A DNA stretch of 64,000 nt from Aquisalinus flavus. Its GTDB lineage: Bacteria > Pseudomonadota > Alphaproteobacteria > Caulobacterales > Parvularculaceae. The stretch spans positions 2,552,155 through 2,616,154 of the forward strand of contig NZ_CP042288.1 in the NCBI RefSeq assembly GCF_022559625.1, in the 5' to 3' direction. This document shows, one piece after another, positions 44,721-53,487 of the stretch. Each line of letters opens with the position of its first letter. Positions within the stretch are counted from its first letter, which is position 1. The notes beneath the pieces were generated by a model. That model was given only the letters and a program-made list of their open reading frames with translations, was not told where the DNA came from and made no database searches. Made by a program: the position numbers and the translations under genes.

Positions 44721-46280
44721 ATGAGCGAGAAAAAGGGATTCTTCAGCCGACTGTTCGGCGCACGCGATGCTGCCGATGATGAGGTCAAGAGCGGCCAAAA
44801 GACGAGTGAGGGACGCCAGGGTGTCACCGATCGCGACGCCCATGATGTCGATGCGGAACGCCCGGACGACGACAAGGAAAAAGCCGCCGCCACCGCTGTC
44901 GAGGACAGCGAGGCTGGAGCGGCGGTCACCCTGCGTGAGGGTCTGGAAGCAGAGGCCGCTGTGCCGGTACAGCGCGAGGACGCGGACAACCTCGCCCCGA
45001 ATGCAAATGTGGACGGCTATCTCGAGATCGACGACGAAAACGCGATGCCCGTCGCCGACACCGGCCCGGCCGTACCCGATGTCGAGGCGCGCCACCTGAA
45101 CGATGTTCCGGTTACGGAAACCGAGGGTGACGTCGCGCCGGAGATAAAGGAACGACGGACTGCGCCTGGGGACACGGTGGCAGAGGAACAGCCAGCCTCC
45201 ATATCCGACATGCCCGAACCGGTCGACGGCATTGCTGATGATCTGCCAGCGCCGGAAGCAGAGCCCCGAAGCCCGGTCATCGATTATCCGGAACCCGATG
45301 TTCCGGACACGCCCGCACCGCGGTCCGCGCAGCCGACACCGACATCTGCGAAGAAGCCCGGGTTTTTCTCGCGCCTGCGCGACGGCATGTCGAAATCGTC
45401 CGAAAAACTAAGCGGCGGTGTCAGCGCGATCTTCACCAAGCGCAAGCTGGACGATGAAACGCTGGAAGAACTGGAAGACCTGCTGATTTCCGCTGACCTT
45501 GGCCTGCCGGCCACGACCCGTATCATCAAGGCGCTGTCAGAGGGGCGGTATGACAAGAATGTTTCGCCCGAAGAGGTGCGCGACGTGCTGGCGAGCGAAG
45601 TCGCAAGAACGCTGGAACCGCTGCAGCGGCCGCTTGAGGTCAAGGCGGGCAATGCGCCCCATGTGATCCTGATGACCGGCGTCAATGGCGCGGGCAAGAC
45701 AACCACCATCGGCAAGCTTGCCAGGAAATTCGCTGATGACGGAAAATCGGTTATGCTGGCGGCGGGCGATACGTTCCGCGCCGCGGCGATCGAGCAGCTT
45801 CAGGTCTGGGGCGAGCGCACCGGCGCGCCCGTTATTACCCGCCCGGTCGGGTCCGATGCCGCCGGGCTTGCATTCGATGCGCTGAAGGAAGCGAAAGAAA
45901 AGAACATCGACGTCTTGATGATCGACACCGCAGGCCGCCTGCAGAACCGTCGCGAGTTGATGGACGAGCTTGCCAAGATCGTCCGTGTGATCAAGAAGCT
46001 GGACGAGACCGCGCCTCATGATGCGATCCTGGTCCTCGATGCGACGGTCGGCCAGAACGCGCTGAGTCAGGCAGAGGCCTTTTCGCAGACGGCGAACATC
46101 ACCGGTCTCATCATGACAAAGCTCGACGGCACCGCGCGCGGCGGCGTGCTGGTCGCGCTTGCCGACAAGTTCGACATTCCGATCCATTATATCGGGGTTG
46201 GCGAAAGCGTCGAAGACCTGCAGCCTTTCGAGGCACGCAGGTTCGCGCGCGCATTGGCGGGCATCACCACAGATCAATAG
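44721..46280 (+). CDS. ftsY: signal recognition particle receptor FtsY
   Basis: A 519-residue SRP receptor that docks ribosomes at the membrane. The first 210 residues are a very acidic, low-complexity A domain. The NG domain follows with G1 GVNGAGKTTTIGKL, DTFRAAAIEQLQVWGER, DTAGRLQNRRELMDELAK and TKLDGTARGG, then the C-terminal FEARRFARAL. The acidic extension is long but within the range known for FtsY. It is followed 29 bases later by yciB. Confidence 0.95.
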   Translation: MSEKKGFFSRLFGARDAADDEVKSGQKTSEGRQGVTDRDAHDVDAERPDDDKEKAAATAVEDSEAGAAVTLREGLEAEAAVPVQREDADNLAPNANVDGYLEIDDENAMPVADTGPAVPDVEARHLNDVPVTETEGDVAPEIKERRTAPGDTVAEEQPASISDMPEPVDGIADDLPAPEAEPRSPVIDYPEPDVPDTPAPRSAQPTPTSAKKPGFFSRLRDGMSKSSEKLSGGVSAIFTKRKLDDETLEELEDLLISADLGLPATTRIIKALSEGRYDKNVSPEEVRDVLASEVARTLEPLQRPLEVKAGNAPHVILMTGVNGAGKTTTIGKLARKFADDGKSVMLAAGDTFRAAAIEQLQVWGERTGAPVITRPVGSDAAGLAFDALKEAKEKNIDVLMIDTAGRLQNRRELMDELAKIVRVIKKLDETAPHDAILVLDATVGQNALSQAEAFSQTANITGLIMTKLDGTARGGVLVALADKFDIPIHYIGVGESVEDLQPFEARRFARALAGITTDQ

Positions 46281-46309
46281 TCACCACAAACGGGCAGGGA
46301 CAGACAAAG

Positions 46310-47116
46310 ATGAGCACAGGCACCAAAGGGCGCAAACTATCCGGCTGGCAAAAGGCGGCGGTCGACTTCGGACCGCTGGCACTGTTCTTCATTGGCTATT
46401 TCCTGCCGGACAGGGTCGGACCCGTCGTCAACAACATGCTCTCGACCGGATTCTTCACCGAAGACGGCAACGAGCTTTATCTTGCGCTGATCCTTTTTCT
46501 GCCGGCCTATATCGTTGCATTCATCGCATCATTGATCATTGAACGGCGCATCGCCCCCATGCTGCTCGTCAACGGCGTCATCGCTATCGGCCTTGGCGGG
46601 CTGACGCTTCTGTCGGGCAACAAGACGCTGTTCTACATGAAGCCGACGGTGATCTATGTCCTGTTTGCCCTCGTGCTGACCGGTGGCCTGTTGACCGGCC
46701 GCAATTTCCTCAAACTGATCTTCGACGATGCGTTCCGTATGCCGGACAAGGCCTGGTACACGCTGACATGGCGGTTTGCCGCCGCTTTCCTCGTCATGGC
46801 AATCGCCAATGAAGTCGCGTGGCGGACATTGACCGCCGGCTGCGTACCCGACGCGGAATGTGCCGGCGAGGGTACATGGGTCAATATCAAGATCTTCGGA
46901 TTCACTGCAGCCTATATTCTCTTCATCATCACGCAAGGCCCGTTCATCGCCAAGCACATGGAAGATGGCGGCAAAGGCGGCAAGGGCGACGGTGCAAAGA
47001 TCGTGGACGGCCCGGACGATACGGCAGCTTTCGTCAACACGGACAACAGAACCGATGCGGCTGAAGAACGGACCACCGCGAACGACGATGCGAGTCGTAA
47101 CAAGCCCGGCGCCTAA
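46310..47116 (+). CDS. yciB: YciB/IspA-type inner-membrane septation protein
   Basis: A 268-residue protein of the YciB (intracellular septation protein A) family, affecting cell-envelope synthesis and division. The core, about 195 residues with six membrane segments, begins KAAVDFGPLALFFIGYF and contains NGVIAIGLGGLTLLSGNKTL and DKAWYTLTWRFAAAFL. About 50 residues of polar, charged sequence follow (DGGKGGKGDGAKI, EERTTANDDAS), absent in typical YciB. It is likely co-transcribed with ftsY. Confidence 0.9.
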   Translation: MSTGTKGRKLSGWQKAAVDFGPLALFFIGYFLPDRVGPVVNNMLSTGFFTEDGNELYLALILFLPAYIVAFIASLIIERRIAPMLLVNGVIAIGLGGLTLLSGNKTLFYMKPTVIYVLFALVLTGGLLTGRNFLKLIFDDAFRMPDKAWYTLTWRFAAAFLVMAIANEVAWRTLTAGCVPDAECAGEGTWVNIKIFGFTAAYILFIITQGPFIAKHMEDGGKGGKGDGAKIVDGPDDTAAFVNTDNRTDAAEERTTANDDASRNKPGA

Positions 47117-47664
47117 AGGCCCTCAACTGGATTGGTGAAGGGCGGGAATGCATCCCTGTCCTTTACCTGATGATAGTGGCGCAGCGCCCAGGCGACGCTG
47201 GGGAATGCGAGTTCGTCCCACGGGATATCATCCCATTCGAACAGCCCCACCTCTTCGCTCTCCGGGCCCGGCGCGATCGTTTCCGGATTTTCCAGGGTTG
47301 CCCGAAACATAAGCTGCACCTGGGATATATGCATGATCGAATAGGTCGCGAGCAGTTGATGGATCGTCAGTGTTGCACACGCCTCCTCGCGCGCCTCGCG
47401 CATGGCACCGTCTTCCGCTGTCTCCTTGTGTTCGAGATACCCTGCCGGCAAGGTCCAGTAGCCTTTGCGCGGATTGATCGCACGCCGGCATAAAAGGATA
47501 CGTTGCCCTGCGGTCGCGACGGAGCCGACGACGATCTTCGGATTGTCATAGGCGATGAAGCCACACCGGGTACAGACAGAGCGCTCTACCGTGTCCCCGT
47601 CAGGCACTTTCCGGGTAAAGTCCGGCTCCATCCTATCTGGTTTGTTTCCGTCCGGACCGGCCAT
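47113..47664 (-). CDS. Nudix hydrolase with N-terminal zinc ribbon
   Basis: A 183-residue Nudix enzyme. The Nudix box fits GX5EX7REX2EE in GYLEHKETAEDGAMREAREE. A CxxC pair (CTRCGFIAYDNPKIVVG) is the remnant of a zinc ribbon like that of NADH pyrophosphatases, whose second CxxC is not seen. The substrate is probably an NDP-X or dinucleotide; not determined. It converges with yciB with a four-base overlap. Confidence 0.88.
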   Translation of the reverse strand: MAGPDGNKPDRMEPDFTRKVPDGDTVERSVCTRCGFIAYDNPKIVVGSVATAGQRILLCRRAINPRKGYWTLPAGYLEHKETAEDGAMREAREEACATLTIHQLLATYSIMHISQVQLMFRATLENPETIAPGPESEEVGLFEWDDIPWDELAFPSVAWALRHYHQVKDRDAFPPFTNPVEGL

Positions 47665-47914
47665 ATCCTACTCCTTAAAAGTCGGTGTTGTTGTTATGGT
47701 CTTGCCACAGATATTCCGCTTTACCCCTTTTTGGTCAAAAAATGTGGAAAAAATCTTGCAAAACGCTCCGACACCGGACACCGTGAAAATGTTTGTTAAC
47801 ATGCGCGATGCAAACAAGGACTACCAGGGCGGTTATAAGCGGGGAGACCTTCTCCATATCGTCTGGCTAAAGCCGGTACAGAAGATCGGCCCGTAGAAAG
47901 ATAAGAGGAAGACA

Positions 47915-48655
47915 ATGGCTAATTTTTCGCTCGAACAATCCCCCGGTCACCTGCTCCGCCGGGCTCAACAATATGCATACGACCTGTATGCAAAGGAAGT
48001 GGGCAAATCCGGCCCGACACCGCGTCAGTTCGCGGTGCTGCACACCGTGTCTGAAAACGAAGGCCTGAGCCAGACCGATCTGGTCCGCAAGACAGGCATC
48101 GACCGGTCCACCCTGGCAGACATGATTTCCCGCCTGATCAAAAAAGGCCTGCTCGCCCGCGAGCGTACGAAAGCCGATGCTCGGGCGAACTCTGTAAAAC
48201 TGACAGCTGCTGGCAAGCGCGTTCTGTCATCTGCAACGGCAAAAGTCGAAAAAGCGGAAGCTGCCGCTCTCGATGTCCTGCCAAAAACTCAACAGGCAGC
48301 GTTCATGAAGGGTCTTTCGACCTATGCAGAAGCGCTGGACAAAATAGAGGCTGAACAAATGGCACCGAAGAAACGCGCGCCGCGCAAGGCAACCGCGAAG
48401 ACTACCAAGAAAGCTGCTGCAAAGAAGGCTCCTGCCAAAAAGGCTGCTGCGAAGAAGGCACCGGCAAAGAAAGCCGCTGCCAAGAAAGCCACCAAGAAGG
48501 TAGCTGCGAAAAAAGCGCCGGCAAAGAAAGCCGCTGCGAAAAAAGCGCCGGCAAAGAAAGCCCCTGCCAAGAAGGCACCGGCGAAGAAAGCTCCTGCCAA
48601 GAAGGCACCGGCAAAGAAAGCCACCAAGAAACGCGCTGCGAAGAAGAAAGCCTGA
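47915..48655 (+). CDS. MarR-family regulator with a histone H1-like Lys/Ala/Pro tail
   Basis: A 246-residue two-part protein. Residues 1-148 form a MarR winged-helix domain ([20 protein letters not shown] as recognition region, then [13 protein letters not shown] wing). Residues from about 149 to 246 are almost purely Lys, Ala and Pro in repeats of [10 protein letters not shown] and AKKATKK, resembling eukaryotic H1 tails and bacterial Hc1/HctB and AlgR3-type proteins. The tail should bind DNA or RNA non-specifically. GAGGAAGACA precedes ATG 47915. It may be a nucleoid-associated regulator. Confidence 0.8.
   Translation: MANFSLEQSPGHLLRRAQQYAYDLYAKEVGKSGPTPRQFAVLHTVSENEGLSQTDLVRKTGIDRSTLADMISRLIKKGLLARERTKADARANSVKLTAAGKRVLSSATAKVEKAEAAALDVLPKTQQAAFMKGLSTYAEALDKIEAEQMAPKKRAPRKATAKTTKKAAAKKAPAKKAAAKKAPAKKAAAKKATKKVAAKKAPAKKAAAKKAPAKKAPAKKAPAKKAPAKKAPAKKATKKRAAKKKA
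48411..48640 (+). repeat. low-complexity coding repeat of the H1-like tail
   Basis: Tandem degenerate DNA repeats such as AAGGCACCGGCAAAGAAAG encode the AKKAPAKK motifs. They are part of the gene, not a CRISPR or mobile element, and are prone to length change by recombination. Confidence 0.8.
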
Positions 48656-48685
48656 CACGGCCTGACACGCGCATGAACGAGCAAG

Positions 48686-48716
48686 ACGCCACCGCAAGCC
48701 GGTGGCGTTTTCTTTT
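48686..48716 (+). terminator. terminator after the MarR-H1 gene
   Basis: A 9-bp stem (ACGCCACCG / CGGTGGCGT, loop CAAGC) followed by TTTTCTTTT. Confidence 0.8.
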
Positions 48717-48722
48717 GTGTCG

Positions 48723-49244
48723 TCACGGTCCGGAAACGGCGCGCTTCTTCCAGCGGGCGACAGGTGGTGGCCCGCCTGTCATGACCGGCCTGTTCTCGAA
48801 AGATCCCATCGAGATCATCCGGTCATAGAGGATAACCGCCGTCGCCACGGCGACATTGACGCAGAACCGCGTCGGTATCTTCACCACATGATCGCATAGC
48901 GCCGTTGCCTCATCCGACAGGCTGCCCTTCTCCGGGCCGAACAGATAAGCCGCCTGCAGAGGATGTCGGAAGCTCGGCAGCGGGATCGCCTCCTCGGTCA
49001 GCTCGACACCGACCAGCGTGCAGCGCACCGGCAGCCGCATCTCCTCCAGGCTCGGCCACGGATAGAAGGGCAGATGCTGCGCGCCCTTGGAGGTATCGGC
49101 GGAGTTGATATCGCGCAGGGCGTGATGCATCTGCACGGTGAAAACGAAACTCGCGCCGAAGCCGTTGGCCGTGCGCAGGATCGAACCGAGATTGCGCGCC
49201 TTGGAAATACGCTCTGCACCAACGCCGAAATACCCCCGCATCAT
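48723..49244 (-). CDS. SpoU/TrmH-family RNA 2'-O-methyltransferase
   Basis: A 173-residue SPOUT methyltransferase. Motifs of the knot are visible: ISKARNLGSILRTANGFGA (motif 1), AYLFGPEKGSLSDEA (motif 2) and IPTRFCVNVAVATAVILYDR (motif 3). The size fits TrmL-type minimal enzymes, which methylate the wobble base of tRNA-Leu; the exact target is not certain. GGGAGGG lies at good distance before ATG 49244; the in-frame upstream part to 49367 is not conserved. Confidence 0.85.
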   Translation of the reverse strand: MMRGYFGVGAERISKARNLGSILRTANGFGASFVFTVQMHHALRDINSADTSKGAQHLPFYPWPSLEEMRLPVRCTLVGVELTEEAIPLPSFRHPLQAAYLFGPEKGSLSDEATALCDHVVKIPTRFCVNVAVATAVILYDRMISMGSFENRPVMTGGPPPVARWKKRAVSGP

Positions 49245-49290
49245 TCTGTCTACCCTCCCACCTTGCCGCCCTGGCAAAACCGCCTTCGGA

Positions 49291-50091
49291 TCAAAGCGCC
49301 AGTGTAAGCGAGACAGGTGCGTGATCGGAAGGTTTCTCCCAGCCGCGCGCCTCTTCGTGGATTGCATAGGCAGCGCGCCCGCCGGCGAGGGCCGCCTTCT
49401 TCAGGGCCGGGGTGACCCAGATATGATCGAGGCGGCGGCCGCGATTCGACGCCTGCCAGTCCTTCGCACGATAGGACCACCAGGTGTAGAGCTTCTCAGG
49501 CTCGGGGATCAGCTCGCGCGCGACATCGATCCAGCCCGTCCGCTCGATGATCCGTGTCATGTGCTCGACCTCGACCGGCGTGTGCGAGACCACCTTCAGC
49601 AGTTGCTTGTGCGACCAGACATCATGTTCGCGCGGCGCGACATTGAGATCGCCGACGAGGATCGATTTCGTGTCGACACTGTCGCCAAAGCGCTCGGCCA
49701 TTTCGGTCATGAAATCGAGCTTGTGGGCGAACTTGTCATTGACCGCCGGGTCCGGTTCATCGCCGCCTGCCGGCACATAGAAATTGTGGATGTGCACATC
49801 CCCCTTCAGGCGGATCGCGATATGACGGCAATCGTCCTTGCTGCAGAACTGGTCTGCCCGTTCCTCCTCGAACGGCGTGCGCGAGGCAATTGCGACGCCA
49901 TGATAGCCCTTCTGGCCGTGTACGGCGATATGGGGATAGCCGGCCTTCTCGAACGCCTTGCGCGGGAACTGGTCGTTCAGGCACTTGATCTCCTGCAGGC
50001 AAAGAATGTCGGGCTGCTCTTGCTTCAGGAAGCGCTCGACAAGGCCGATGCGCAGACGGACGGAATTGATGTTCCAGGTCGTGATCTTCAT
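49291..50091 (-). CDS. xthA: exodeoxyribonuclease III
   Basis: A 266-residue AP endonuclease/3'-exonuclease of the ExoIII family, acting in base-excision repair. Motifs are MKITTWNINSVR, ILCLQEIKC (metal Glu), LVGDLNVAPREHDVW and the catalytic Asp-His in PSDHAPV. It is 46 bases upstream of the methyltransferase on the same strand. ATG 50091 precedes the conserved opening. Confidence 0.94.
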   Translation of the reverse strand: MKITTWNINSVRLRIGLVERFLKQEQPDILCLQEIKCLNDQFPRKAFEKAGYPHIAVHGQKGYHGVAIASRTPFEEERADQFCSKDDCRHIAIRLKGDVHIHNFYVPAGGDEPDPAVNDKFAHKLDFMTEMAERFGDSVDTKSILVGDLNVAPREHDVWSHKQLLKVVSHTPVEVEHMTRIIERTGWIDVARELIPEPEKLYTWWSYRAKDWQASNRGRRLDHIWVTPALKKAALAGGRAAYAIHEEARGWEKPSDHAPVSLTLAL

Positions 50092-50178
50092 TGGGTGGCT
50101 ATTGCTCTCGTCTTTCTTCAGGCCATCGCCATACCGCGCATGAACAAAAAAAGCCACAGAGGCTTGGTATGGAAGCCT

Positions 50179-50787
50179 CTATCGCCGAGGATCCGTCGCC
50201 TTGAACACATCGAGCGCGAGCTGCTCATCGACCCAAACTGCCATGTCTGAATACCCGTCGCGCCAGCCGAGTTCGGGCATGCGGAAGTCGAGGTAATCGA
50301 GGGTCGTGACAAAAGCGATGGAGGCCATGGTCCGGTTTGTCCTGATCTCATCAAGACAGGCCGCCATGGCGCCGACCCCGGTTCCGACATTGTCTGCCCA
50401 GCGCTGCATCCACCAGGGCGATTGCGCCTCGCCCTGCGGCGTGCGCAGGCGCATCATCGTGCGGCTGACACAGGCATCGAGCACACCATTGCACAGGGCA
50501 AGGAGCGTCCTGATCCGCCATGGCGCCATCTCTTCGCCTACGAACAGGCTCTCGCCATCGCCGAGCGTGTCGAGATAATCGCAGATCACCGCGCTGTCAT
50601 AGATCAACTCGCCGTCATCGGTCTCCAGCACCGGTATCTTGCCGAGCGGATTCATCGCCTGCAGGCGGGCGCGCTCCGCCGCCGTATCGATGCGGACCAC
50701 TTCCAGCTCATTGCCGAACCCGTGATGGGCCGCGACCAGCAGGCAGTTGCGCACAAAAGGAGAGGTGGTCGATCCAAAAAGTTTCAT
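50179..50787 (-). CDS. glutathione S-transferase family protein
   Basis: A 202-residue GST: thioredoxin-like N-terminal domain (KLFGSTTSPFVRNCLLVAA, with ETDDGELIYDSAVICDYLD contacting glutathione) and an all-helical C-terminal domain. A Ser or Cys in STTSPFVR is the likely catalytic residue. The class and substrate cannot be assigned. Confidence 0.86.
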   Translation of the reverse strand: MKLFGSTTSPFVRNCLLVAAHHGFGNELEVVRIDTAAERARLQAMNPLGKIPVLETDDGELIYDSAVICDYLDTLGDGESLFVGEEMAPWRIRTLLALCNGVLDACVSRTMMRLRTPQGEAQSPWWMQRWADNVGTGVGAMAACLDEIRTNRTMASIAFVTTLDYLDFRMPELGWRDGYSDMAVWVDEQLALDVFKATDPRR

Positions 50788-50899
50788 GAGTCTGGTCCTG
50801 GCTGGCTTGGGCGAACCATAGCAGCCCGGATCAAGCCGGGGAGAAGTTTTTCTGTGCACGGCGATTTCATTTGGTCGCAGGGTAATCTAGAGAAGCGCC

Positions 50900-51679
50900 A
50901 TGGACATGCCCGACTTCCTGCCCACGTTTTTGCCAGGCGACCTCACCCTGTGGCAGGCCATCATCGTCATTCTCGTCAGCCTGATCGGCGCGGCCATGAC
51001 CGCCGCAACGTCGATCGGCGGCGGGCTGTTGCTGGTCGCGATCATGAGCGCGTTCTTCCCGCCTGCCGCGGTCATTCCGGTGCATGCGGTGATCATGATC
51101 GGGTCGAATGCCGGGCGCTCGGTGTTGCTGCTCAACTATGTCAACTGGCGCATCTGGGGCTGGTTCGTGGTCGGGCTGGTTGCCGGGGCCCTTGTCGGCA
51201 GTCAGGTCGTGTTCTCCCTGCCGGCGGAAGCCCTGCGGCTCGCCATTGCCGCCTTCATCCTGTTCACCCAGTGGGGCCCGAAGATCGGCAGCTTCGTTTC
51301 CGGCGAGGGGCGCAAGGGCAGCATCGTCTATATCGTCACCGGGGCGATCTCGACCTTTCTGACGCTGTTTGTGGGCGCCACCGGGCCGTTCATGACCGCC
51401 GTGCTGTCGAAGGACCGGCTGACGCGGCAGGAGATCGTGGCGACCGCAGGCGTGTCGATGACCTTTCAGCATACGGTCAAGGTCTTCATCTTCGGCTTTG
51501 GCGGGTTCCTGTTTGCGCCATGGCTGCCCTTTATCGGGCTGTGCGTCCTTGCCGGGTTCATCGGCAGCTTCATCGGGACGCGGGTGCTGCACACTATCGA
51601 TGAAGCGCTGTATCGCAGCCTGCTGAAATGGATCCTGACCGGGATCGCCGCCTATCTGGTGCTTCTTGTTCTCTTCTAG
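50900..51679 (+). CDS. TauE/SafE family sulfite/organosulfur exporter
   Basis: A 259-residue protein with seven to eight membrane helices and the TauE/SafE motifs SIGGGLLLVAIMSAFFPPAA and ATGPFMTAVLSKDRLTR. Members export sulfite, sulfoacetate or related anions; none is proven here. The stop overlaps the next gene's stop by four bases. Confidence 0.85.
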   Translation: MDMPDFLPTFLPGDLTLWQAIIVILVSLIGAAMTAATSIGGGLLLVAIMSAFFPPAAVIPVHAVIMIGSNAGRSVLLLNYVNWRIWGWFVVGLVAGALVGSQVVFSLPAEALRLAIAAFILFTQWGPKIGSFVSGEGRKGSIVYIVTGAISTFLTLFVGATGPFMTAVLSKDRLTRQEIVATAGVSMTFQHTVKVFIFGFGGFLFAPWLPFIGLCVLAGFIGSFIGTRVLHTIDEALYRSLLKWILTGIAAYLVLLVLF

Positions 51680-52290
51680 AAAATATTGAAGCTGGAGCCG
51701 ATGACCGAGACCGGCCAGCGGCCCTGTTCGTAGAGGCGGAATTTCAGGGCGAAGAGATGGTCGGCGGGATCAAGCTCGGGATCGACGGCAGCGGCGAGCA
51801 GCGTGAGGGCTGCGTTGTGGGTCGACTGCACGGCAGAGCCGACCGACAGATTGTGGACGTCCTCGTCGACCATGTCCCACAGGGCTGCGGTATCCAGCAG
51901 CGCGCTTTTGACCGCATGGCCAGCCTTGTCGGAGACGACGGACAGGCCGAGCTGCAGCGCCTCTTCGGAAATCGCTTCCAGCGCGCGGCCGGTCAGGTCG
52001 GCGCGCGCCAGTTCCTCGGCTTCCCAGGCGGGGCTCGACCAGTCGAAGGTTTCCGCCGCAGCGGCAGCCTCGTCCCAGCTCGGCAGAACGGCGACCTCGG
52101 TGCCCGGAAAACCGAGACGGTCGAGATAGTCATCGGCGATCTGGCGGGTCGAGCGGCTGAGGGGTTCGCCGAGGCGGGAAAACCACGGGATCAGTTCCAG
52201 CCCGTCGGCAAAACGGCGCAGGCGGGAGAGAACGGGGACTTCCAGCTCCAATTGTTCAAGGTCGATATCGTCGGGATACATGTCTGACAT
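51676..52290 (-). CDS. hypothetical acidic protein with a structured leader
   Basis: A 204-residue acidic helical protein without a known domain or signal peptide. Features are WFSRLGEPLSRSTRQIADDY and a Trp-rich segment (FDWSSPAWEAEEL). A strong terminator-like hairpin lies about 40 bases upstream of its start on the same strand, which could attenuate its transcription. Its stop overlaps the TauE-like gene's. Confidence 0.6.
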   Translation of the reverse strand: MSDMYPDDIDLEQLELEVPVLSRLRRFADGLELIPWFSRLGEPLSRSTRQIADDYLDRLGFPGTEVAVLPSWDEAAAAAETFDWSSPAWEAEELARADLTGRALEAISEEALQLGLSVVSDKAGHAVKSALLDTAALWDMVDEDVHNLSVGSAVQSTHNAALTLLAAAVDPELDPADHLFALKFRLYEQGRWPVSVIGSSFNIF

Positions 52291-52329
52291 ACCTTAACAG
52301 GTGGCGCGGAGACGGGGATGTTTCAAGCG

Positions 52330-52356
52330 AAAAAAGCGCCCGGCCGAGCCGGGCGC
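52330..52356 (-). terminator. strong minus-strand terminator
   Basis: An 8-bp GC stem (GCGCCCGG / CCGGGCGC, 5-base loop) followed on the minus strand by six T residues. It ends a transcript beginning within or before the lolA-like gene and lies before the 52290 gene. Confidence 0.85.
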
Positions 52357-52495
52357 AATTTGCGCTGTAGCGCTTCTTCAACACCGGGAGGGGAATCCGG
52401 CGACGCGAAAGCAGTTCTGCAAGCGGGGGGCGACGCTGAACTGCTTCAAACCTTGCGCGTGGTGTTACTTTCACGCATCACCCAGAGAAATTCAA
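52330..52495 (-). ncRNA. candidate structured small RNA or leader
   Basis: Minus-strand sequence between the lolA-like stop (52541) and the 52290 gene. It contains GGTGATGCGTG...CACCACGC pairing, an AAGCAGTTC / GAACTGCTT stem, a GCGCT-AC-AGCGC hairpin and a rho-independent terminator at its end. The region translates poorly. It may be a riboswitch-type attenuator for the 52290 gene or a 3'-UTR-derived sRNA of the lolA-like gene. No known RNA family recognised. Confidence 0.4.
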
Positions 52496-52540
52496 GTTAC
52501 AGAATAGAAAATTTTCTTGCTTGTTGCATGAATATCAATG

Positions 52541-53365
52541 TTAGCGGTCCCGCAGGAAAGAACCACCGGCCTCCGGCGCCCGGAAAGCGTTGTTGGCGAT
52601 GCGCACGCCCGTTTGCGGATCATGCAGTTCAACCACGGTGACGCCGCCGCGCGGATCGTAAACCGCCCAGCGCACCAGCTGAAGCTCCGGCGCGGCAAAT
52701 TCCAGCACCAGCTGGCCCTCGGTCTCGATGTCTGTCGATTCCAGCGTCAGAGAGACCGTGTCGGCCTGGCGATTGACCGCCGTCAGTTCGGCATCGGCGC
52801 TGTCGATCTGCTCGGCGAGCAGGAATTTCAGCGGCGTCTTGTTGACCGGATAGCTGTCGGTCGTCTCCAGCTCGCTGTCATGGACATAGACGAGGCCCTG
52901 ATTGGCGACGATCAGCGTCGGCACCGGCTGGTCATATTCAAAGCGCAGGCGGCCGGGACGCGCCAGCTGCATCGTGCCTTCGGTGATGTTGCCACTCGGC
53001 GCGATCTGGGTGAAGCGGGCCTGCATCGTGTCGATGCCCTGCAGATAGGCGACGGCTTTCGCAAAGATTTCATCATCGCTGAGATCAGCGAAGACAGCGT
53101 TGTCGACGCCTTCGGGCTCCTGCAGGTCTGCCCCTTCCTGATCAATGGGCGTCATGGTGGCAGGGCCGGTGCTCTGTCCGGTGCGTTCAGGAGCCAGTTC
53201 AGGGGGCTTTGTCAGGTCGCGCGGCTCGGCCATCGGCTCGAGATCATCCTGCGCGTCATCTTGCACCAGGACGGTCGCGGCGGCTGTTGCAGGCGCTGCG
53301 GCGGCGGGTGTCGCGGTGGCAAGCGCAAACACGCTCAGGCAGGGGTAAAGGGCGGATATGGTCAT
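52541..53365 (-). CDS. lolA: LolA-like outer-membrane lipoprotein carrier
   Basis: A 274-residue periplasmic LolA-like protein, which would ferry lipoproteins from LolCDE to the outer membrane. A signal peptide and a long, acidic linker (about 30-95) precede the domain beginning AVAYLQGIDTMQARFTQIAP, with LARPGRLRFEYDQPVPTLIV and DPRGGVTVVELHDPQTGV. The insertion before the domain makes it longer than E. coli LolA (about 200). The position near ftsK is common for lolA. Confidence 0.8.
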   Translation of the reverse strand: MTISALYPCLSVFALATATPAAAAPATAAATVLVQDDAQDDLEPMAEPRDLTKPPELAPERTGQSTGPATMTPIDQEGADLQEPEGVDNAVFADLSDDEIFAKAVAYLQGIDTMQARFTQIAPSGNITEGTMQLARPGRLRFEYDQPVPTLIVANQGLVYVHDSELETTDSYPVNKTPLKFLLAEQIDSADAELTAVNRQADTVSLTLESTDIETEGQLVLEFAAPELQLVRWAVYDPRGGVTVVELHDPQTGVRIANNAFRAPEAGGSFLRDR

Positions 53366-53487
53366 GATGGTCTGGGACTCCTCACCATTTCAATTCTTCT
53401 GACCTGCAATCTAGGCGCCCGGTCCGGTCAAAGGAAGGGCACGGTGCGGCCAGATTGTGGCGGGCCATCACAGGTTTGTGGGCCAGC

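Noticed and set aside
47698-47896. 66-codon plus-strand frame before the MarR-H1 gene
   Set aside because: No ribosome site, no recognisable sequence, and it lies in the likely promoter region of the next gene.
48411-48640. Repeated units that could suggest a CRISPR or satellite
   Set aside because: The units are in frame inside a gene and encode the Lys/Ala/Pro tail; no spacers exist.
52256-52474. 72-codon minus-strand frame rich in Arg
   Set aside because: It runs through a rho-independent terminator and several hairpins and has no ribosome site; structured RNA explains the sequence better.
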